DNA of 9,491 bases from assembly GCA_947625365.1 (NCBI GenBank), contig CANQNZ010000043.1, forward strand, positions 1-9,491, written 5' to 3'. The translations under genes were made by a program, and so were the position numbers. The stretch is from an uncultured Bacilli bacterium. Lineage in GTDB: Bacteria > Bacillota_I > Bacilli_A > RF39 > UBA660. Below, one piece after another: positions 7,061-9,491 of the stretch. The notes under the pieces are model-generated. The model worked only from the letters and a program-made list of their open reading frames with translations. It was not told the DNA's origin and did no database searches. Positions within the stretch are counted from its first letter, which is position 1; the number at the start of each line of letters is the position of its first letter.

Positions 7061-7354
7061 ATGGAAATAGAAAATCAAAGTAATGACGAGTTAAAAGAAA
7101 AACTAATTAAGTTTGAAAATAAATTAAAAAAACTTAAACAATCCAAAAAATATCAAAAGTATGAAATCTATGCAAAACAGATGAGCACTATTGCAAGACA
7201 TCCTTATAGTTTCTATCATCCCTATTTTAGAATGTGGTTTTATGACCATTATCGTTTTAAATATATTGATAAAGTATCTAATCGTCAAGCATATTTGCAA
7301 GCTGGTATAGAAACAATTGAAAATGAACTATATACAAGACAATTTATTAGGTGA
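7061..7354 (+). CDS. Unrecognised 97-aa basic, aromatic-rich protein
   Basis: I do not recognise the family. AAAGGAG (7044-7050) lies 10 nt before the ATG. Residues 1-45 form a Lys-rich, probably coiled-coil helix (ELKEKLIKFENKLKKLKQ). An unusually aromatic and His-rich segment follows (YSFYHPYFRMWFYDHYRF), then a helix ending ENELYTRQFIR. The basic and aromatic character would suit nucleic-acid binding, but no known RNA-binding motif is seen. It follows aspS after 51 nt with no convincing promoter or terminator, so it is in the operon. It ends in the only TGA stop of the window, which is also part of the ribosome site of the next gene. Confidence 0.7.
   Translation: MEIENQSNDELKEKLIKFENKLKKLKQSKKYQKYEIYAKQMSTIARHPYSFYHPYFRMWFYDHYRFKYIDKVSNRQAYLQAGIETIENELYTRQFIR
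7349..7354 (+). promoter_or_regulatory. Ribosome binding site containing the upstream TGA stop
   Basis: AGGTGA matches the 3' half of the Shine-Dalgarno consensus and lies 6 nt before the ATG at 7361. Its TGA is the stop codon of the 97-aa gene, coupling the two genes and supporting a separate start at 7361. Confidence 0.6.
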
Positions 7355-7360
7355 GGTAAA

Positions 7361-7645
7361 ATGGAAAAATTACAAGAAATGAGACTATGTTTAAATACTT
7401 TGCGTAATCTAGAAGAGCAAAAACTATTTCTAGTAATTTTTTATATGGAAAATATAACGGGCTATCGTCCTCAAATTTTAAACGATAATCCTATTTTAGA
7501 TTATAAATATCAATTTTTTAAATATCATTATTTAGCTGAACTTGCTACATCTGCTGCTTTATATAATGGTTTAATTTATCAAAGCACCTTGCCAGTTTAT
7601 AGTTTAGAGGGGGTAAAATATGAATTATCAGATAATTTTATATAA
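7361..7645 (+). CDS. Unrecognised 94-aa helical protein
   Basis: I do not recognise the family. The protein starts MEKLQEMRLCLNTLRNLEEQ, followed by a hydrophobic stretch (KLFLVIFYMENITGY) that is too interrupted for a confident membrane helix. A Tyr/Phe-rich helix (YKYQFFKYHYLAELATSAAL) and a short strand-like tail follow. It lies 6 nt after the 97-aa gene in the same frame and overlaps the 76-aa gene by 26 nt. Its size and place just upstream of gatB are what one would expect of gatC, but the sequence lacks GatC features (the N-terminal LARLxL-type helix and the Arg-Asp-Asp-containing C-terminal stretch). Function unknown. Confidence 0.7.
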   Translation: MEKLQEMRLCLNTLRNLEEQKLFLVIFYMENITGYRPQILNDNPILDYKYQFFKYHYLAELATSAALYNGLIYQSTLPVYSLEGVKYELSDNFI

Positions 7646-7850
7646 TGCCATTGATGCTATTTTTGATTTAGAAAGTAATCAAAAATTTAAAACATGCTAT
7701 AATTTGCAAGTAGCAGGAAATGATATCAATTTGCTTTTATATCCAAGTGATAAAATGTTGTATTTAAAATGGTTAGAAAGATATAAGATGGCTTTATCTG
7801 ATATAATTGTATGTATTGATTATTATAATGCTAATAAATTAAGGAGGTAA
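7620..7850 (+). CDS. Unrecognised 76-aa helical protein directly before gatB
   Basis: I do not recognise the family. AGAGGGGGT, inside the preceding gene, lies about 6 nt before the ATG at 7620. The first 26 nt overlap the 94-aa gene in another frame. The protein seems to have an N-terminal helix (NYQIILYNAIDAIFDLES), a short strand-like middle (DINLLLYPSD) and a C-terminal helix (YLKWLERYKMALSDIIVCID). Its last two Arg codons (AGG AGG) and TAA stop are part of the strong ribosome site of gatB, so the two genes are coupled. The tight coupling suggests equal production with GatB; no function can be assigned. Confidence 0.68.
   Translation: MNYQIILYNAIDAIFDLESNQKFKTCYNLQVAGNDINLLLYPSDKMLYLKWLERYKMALSDIIVCIDYYNANKLRR
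7841..7848 (+). promoter_or_regulatory. Strong gatB ribosome binding site encoded in the upstream gene
   Basis: AAGGAGGT, a consensus Shine-Dalgarno, lies 6 nt before the gatB ATG at 7855. It overlaps the final Arg-Arg codons and first stop base of the 76-aa gene. Confidence 0.85.
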
Positions 7851-7854
7851 TATC

Positions 7855-9273
7855 ATGGAGTACATTCCTACAATAGGTTTAGAACTGCATTGTGAAATGA
7901 ATACTAGTTCTAAAGTTTTTTCAGCTGGTAAAAATGAATATAACGAAATTCCTAATGTTAATATAGCTCCTTTAGATATGGCCTTTCCAGGGACTTTACC
8001 AGTTTTAAATAAAGAAGCTTTACGAAAAGCTTTTAGAATGTCCTTAGCTTTAAATTGCCAAACTCCAGATATTTTACTTTTTGACCGTAAAAATTATTAT
8101 TATCCTGACCTTCCTAAAGGCTATCAAATAACGCAAATGAAAAAGCCTGTAGGTATAAATGGCTATTTAGATATTGATGTAGAAGGCAAAGAAGAAAGAG
8201 TTTTAATTCATGACATTCATCTAGAAGAAGATACGGCCTCACAAGACCATTATGATGATTATTCTGTTTTAGACTATAATCGCTCGGGCGTGCCTTTAGT
8301 AGAAATTGTTACCGAACCATGCCTACATTCTTCGGCATCTGTAATCAGTTATTTAGAGACTTTAAGAAATACCTTTAAATATTGTGATATTTCTGATGCT
8401 GATACTAAATTAGGACAAATTAGATGTGATGTAAATATTTCTGTATCAACTGATGAAAAGTTGGGTACTAAAGTTGAAATTAAAAATATTAATTCTTTTG
8501 CTAATGTGGCTAAAGCTATTGATAGTGAAGTAAATAGACAAATTAATTTACTAAAACAAAATAAAAAAGAAAAGATAATTCAAGAAACTAGAAGATATAA
8601 TGAAGAGTCTAATCAAACTATTAGTATGCGTAGTAAAGTTGATGCTATAGACTATAAATATTTTGTTGAAGCAAATATACCAAAAATGCAAATATCTAAA
8701 GAGTATTTAGATGAAATAAAAAAAGAAATTCCCGTTCTTCCTTATTATCGTTATAAAAAATATATCCAAGATTACCAGCTAACCGAAAAAGAAGCAAATC
8801 AATTAATTAAGGATAAAAATATTTCAGATTATTATGAAAAATGTATAGAAATAGGCATAAATCCTAAATTAGCCGTCAATTGGATATGTGTTAATATTTT
8901 AACAATATTAAATAAAGAAGATATTTCAATTAAGGAATTTTATTTAACCCCTAATCTTTTAAAACAAATAACTGATAAATTAGAAGATAATACTATATCT
9001 TCTAAACAAGCTAAAGAAATATTTAATAAATCTTTAGAAAATAAAAAAGAACCTAAAGAATTTATTTCTACGGAAAATACTCAATTATCCGATGAAAGCA
9101 AACTAAGAGAAATAGTTGAAAATATTATCAATAATAACCAAGCACAAGTAGCTGATTATAAAAATGGTCATGACAATTTATTTAAATATTTCGTTGGCCA
9201 AGTTATGAAAGAAACAAAAGGAAAAGCTAATCCTGTTATAACTAATCAATTATTAAAAGAATATTTAGATTAA
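7855..9273 (+). CDS. gatB: Asp-tRNA(Asn)/Glu-tRNA(Gln) amidotransferase subunit B
   Basis: GatB is the tRNA-binding kinase subunit of GatCAB: it phosphorylates the Asp or Glu side chain on tRNA and then replaces the phosphate with ammonia supplied by GatA. At 472 aa it is full length (about 475 is usual). The cradle domain shows PTIGLELHCEMNTSSKVF (5-22), FDRKNYYYPDLPKGYQITQ (76-94), HLEED (122-126), NRSGVPLVEIVTEP (142-155) and VEIKNINSF. Metal-site residues known from Staphylococcus GatB have counterparts at the same numbers: E10, H12, E125 and E150. The CxC/CxxC zinc cysteines of many bacterial GatB proteins are absent, as in Bacilli. The C-terminal YqeY-like tail domain (about 405-472) is intact, ending VGQVMKETKGKANPVITNQL. 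Unlike the common gatCAB order, no gatC or gatA precedes it. It is the last gene of the operon. Confidence 0.97.
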   Translation: MEYIPTIGLELHCEMNTSSKVFSAGKNEYNEIPNVNIAPLDMAFPGTLPVLNKEALRKAFRMSLALNCQTPDILLFDRKNYYYPDLPKGYQITQMKKPVGINGYLDIDVEGKEERVLIHDIHLEEDTASQDHYDDYSVLDYNRSGVPLVEIVTEPCLHSSASVISYLETLRNTFKYCDISDADTKLGQIRCDVNISVSTDEKLGTKVEIKNINSFANVAKAIDSEVNRQINLLKQNKKEKIIQETRRYNEESNQTISMRSKVDAIDYKYFVEANIPKMQISKEYLDEIKKEIPVLPYYRYKKYIQDYQLTEKEANQLIKDKNISDYYEKCIEIGINPKLAVNWICVNILTILNKEDISIKEFYLTPNLLKQITDKLEDNTISSKQAKEIFNKSLENKKEPKEFISTENTQLSDESKLREIVENIINNNQAQVADYKNGHDNLFKYFVGQVMKETKGKANPVITNQLLKEYLD

Positions 9274-9286
9274 CAAAAGGATATAG

Positions 9287-9316
9287 TTGACTAAATAAAT
9301 AGAAAAAGTATATAAT
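9287..9316 (+). promoter_or_regulatory. Strong sigma-A-type promoter 13 bp after gatB
   Basis: TTGACT (9287-9292) and a perfect TATAAT (9311-9316) are separated by 18 bp. Expected initiation is near 9323. The terminator at 9358-9401 is only about 80 nt downstream, so the promoter appears to make a short RNA. Confidence 0.7.
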
Positions 9317-9352
9317 AAAAATGTAAGTGCTACACATGGCATCTACATTTTT
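9317..9352 (+). repeat. Hairpin after gatB with 9-bp outer and 4-bp inner stem
   Basis: AAAAATGTA (9317-9325) pairs with TACATTTTT (9344-9352). After one A-C mismatch, GTGC (9327-9330) pairs with GCAT (9339-9342, one wobble), leaving the loop TACACATG. A transcript starting near 9323 would contain only part of the outer stem, while read-through RNA from gatB would form all of it. The T5 at its end makes it a weak terminator candidate. Confidence 0.6.
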
Positions 9353-9401
9353 GAGTTAGACACCCACTAAAAGATTACTCTTTTAGTAAGGTGCCTTTTT
9401 T
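9323..9401 (+). ncRNA. Candidate ~80-nt small RNA
   Basis: A strong promoter is followed at once by a structured stretch and a rho-independent terminator, with no convincing coding sequence between (only a 7-codon frame at 9336 without a ribosome site). The predicted RNA has a 5' hairpin with loop UACACAUG, a short linker and the terminator hairpin. I do not recognise it as 6S, SRP RNA, tmRNA or a known riboswitch. Alternatively it is a leader controlled by attenuation, but a separate promoter follows the terminator, which favours a stand-alone RNA. Confidence 0.45.
9358..9401 (+). terminator. Rho-independent terminator for gatB operon and small RNA
   Basis: ACTAAAAG (9366-9373) pairs perfectly with CTTTTAGT (9380-9387) around ATTACT. 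An outer stem AGACACC (9358-9364) with GGTGCCT (9390-9396) has six of seven pairs. Six T (9396-9401) follow. No other strong terminator lies after gatB, so it probably ends both transcripts. Confidence 0.88.
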
Positions 9402-9450
9402 AATGCCTGTTATTTTGACTATCCGCAAACTCAGTGACAGACAATTTGTG

Positions 9451-9482
9451 TTGACAATGACACTCCGGGGGGGGGGTATAAT
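9451..9482 (+). promoter_or_regulatory. Consensus promoter with G10 tract in the spacer (probable phase-variable promoter)
   Basis: A perfect -35 TTGACA (9451-9456) and a perfect -10 TATAAT (9477-9482) are separated by 20 bp instead of about 17. The spacer ends in ten consecutive G directly against the -10 box. Loss of three G would give optimal 17-bp spacing. It faces rightward out of the window, so its gene is not seen. Poly-G or poly-C tracts in this position control phase variation of surface genes such as Neisseria porA and Bordetella fim. Confidence 0.8.
9467..9476 (+). repeat. Homopolymer of ten G
   Basis: G10 stands out in a very AT-rich window; the next longest G run I noticed is G5, in the ribosome site near 7609-7613. 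Such tracts mutate by slipped-strand mispairing, and the exact length given here may vary between cells or be a sequencing uncertainty. Confidence 0.9.
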
Positions 9483-9491
9483 TGAAATAGA

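Noticed and set aside
7361..7645. The 94-aa protein as a divergent GatC
   Set aside because: Size and position fit, but the sequence lacks the GatC helix pattern and conserved C-terminal charged stretch; the 97-aa and 76-aa proteins do not fit either.
9336..9359. Seven-codon open frame (MASTFLS) in the small RNA region
   Set aside because: It has no ribosome site and lies within predicted hairpin structure.
1..9491. CRISPR array, tRNA or rRNA genes, insertion sequence or transposase
   Set aside because: No spaced direct repeats, cloverleaf sequences, rRNA motifs or transposase-like proteins were found on either strand.

Overview
The window is AT-rich, appears to use the standard bacterial code with mostly TAA/TAG stops, and has strong AGGAGG-type ribosome binding sites and tightly packed genes, all on the + strand. 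Together with an archaeal-type AspRS, a Bacilli-like GatB and a surface protein of a kind common in uncultured gut Firmicutes, this suggests an uncultured, host-associated low-G+C member of the Bacillota (RF39/Erysipelotrichia-like Bacilli). The lineage is an inference; no rRNA is present.

Layout. (1) 1-1341: the 3' part of a large secreted or surface protein gene whose start lies off the left edge. (2) 1342-1541: an intergenic region with a GNRA-tetraloop hairpin, a 10-bp spaced inverted repeat, a rho-independent terminator and a good sigma-A promoter. (3) 1542-3888: a two-gene unit of unrecognised cytosolic proteins (166 and 620 aa). (4) 3889-9273: a second promoter followed by eight closely spaced or overlapping genes: an unknown 177-aa protein, a shortened HisRS-like protein, an unknown 141-aa protein, archaeal-type AspRS, three small unknown proteins (97, 94 and 76 aa) and GatB. 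(5) 9274-9491: a strong promoter inside two consecutive hairpins, the second a clear terminator, then a promoter with perfect consensus hexamers but a run of ten G in a 20-nt spacer, facing off the right edge.

How the genes may work together. AspRS of this type often charges tRNA-Asn with Asp, and GatB is the subunit of GatCAB that converts Asp-tRNA-Asn (and Glu-tRNA-Gln) to the amide form, so the operon looks built around indirect Asn-tRNA synthesis. The HisRS-like gene sits where many Firmicutes carry hisS (just upstream of aspS) but has lost the catalytic core and kept the C-terminal anticodon-binding domain. It may be a tRNA-binding accessory protein. gatA and gatC are not in the window.

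The strongest signals for follow-up are the G10 tract between the -35 and -10 boxes at the right edge (a likely phase-variable promoter) and the HisRS-derived protein with its unknown neighbours in the AspRS-GatB operon.
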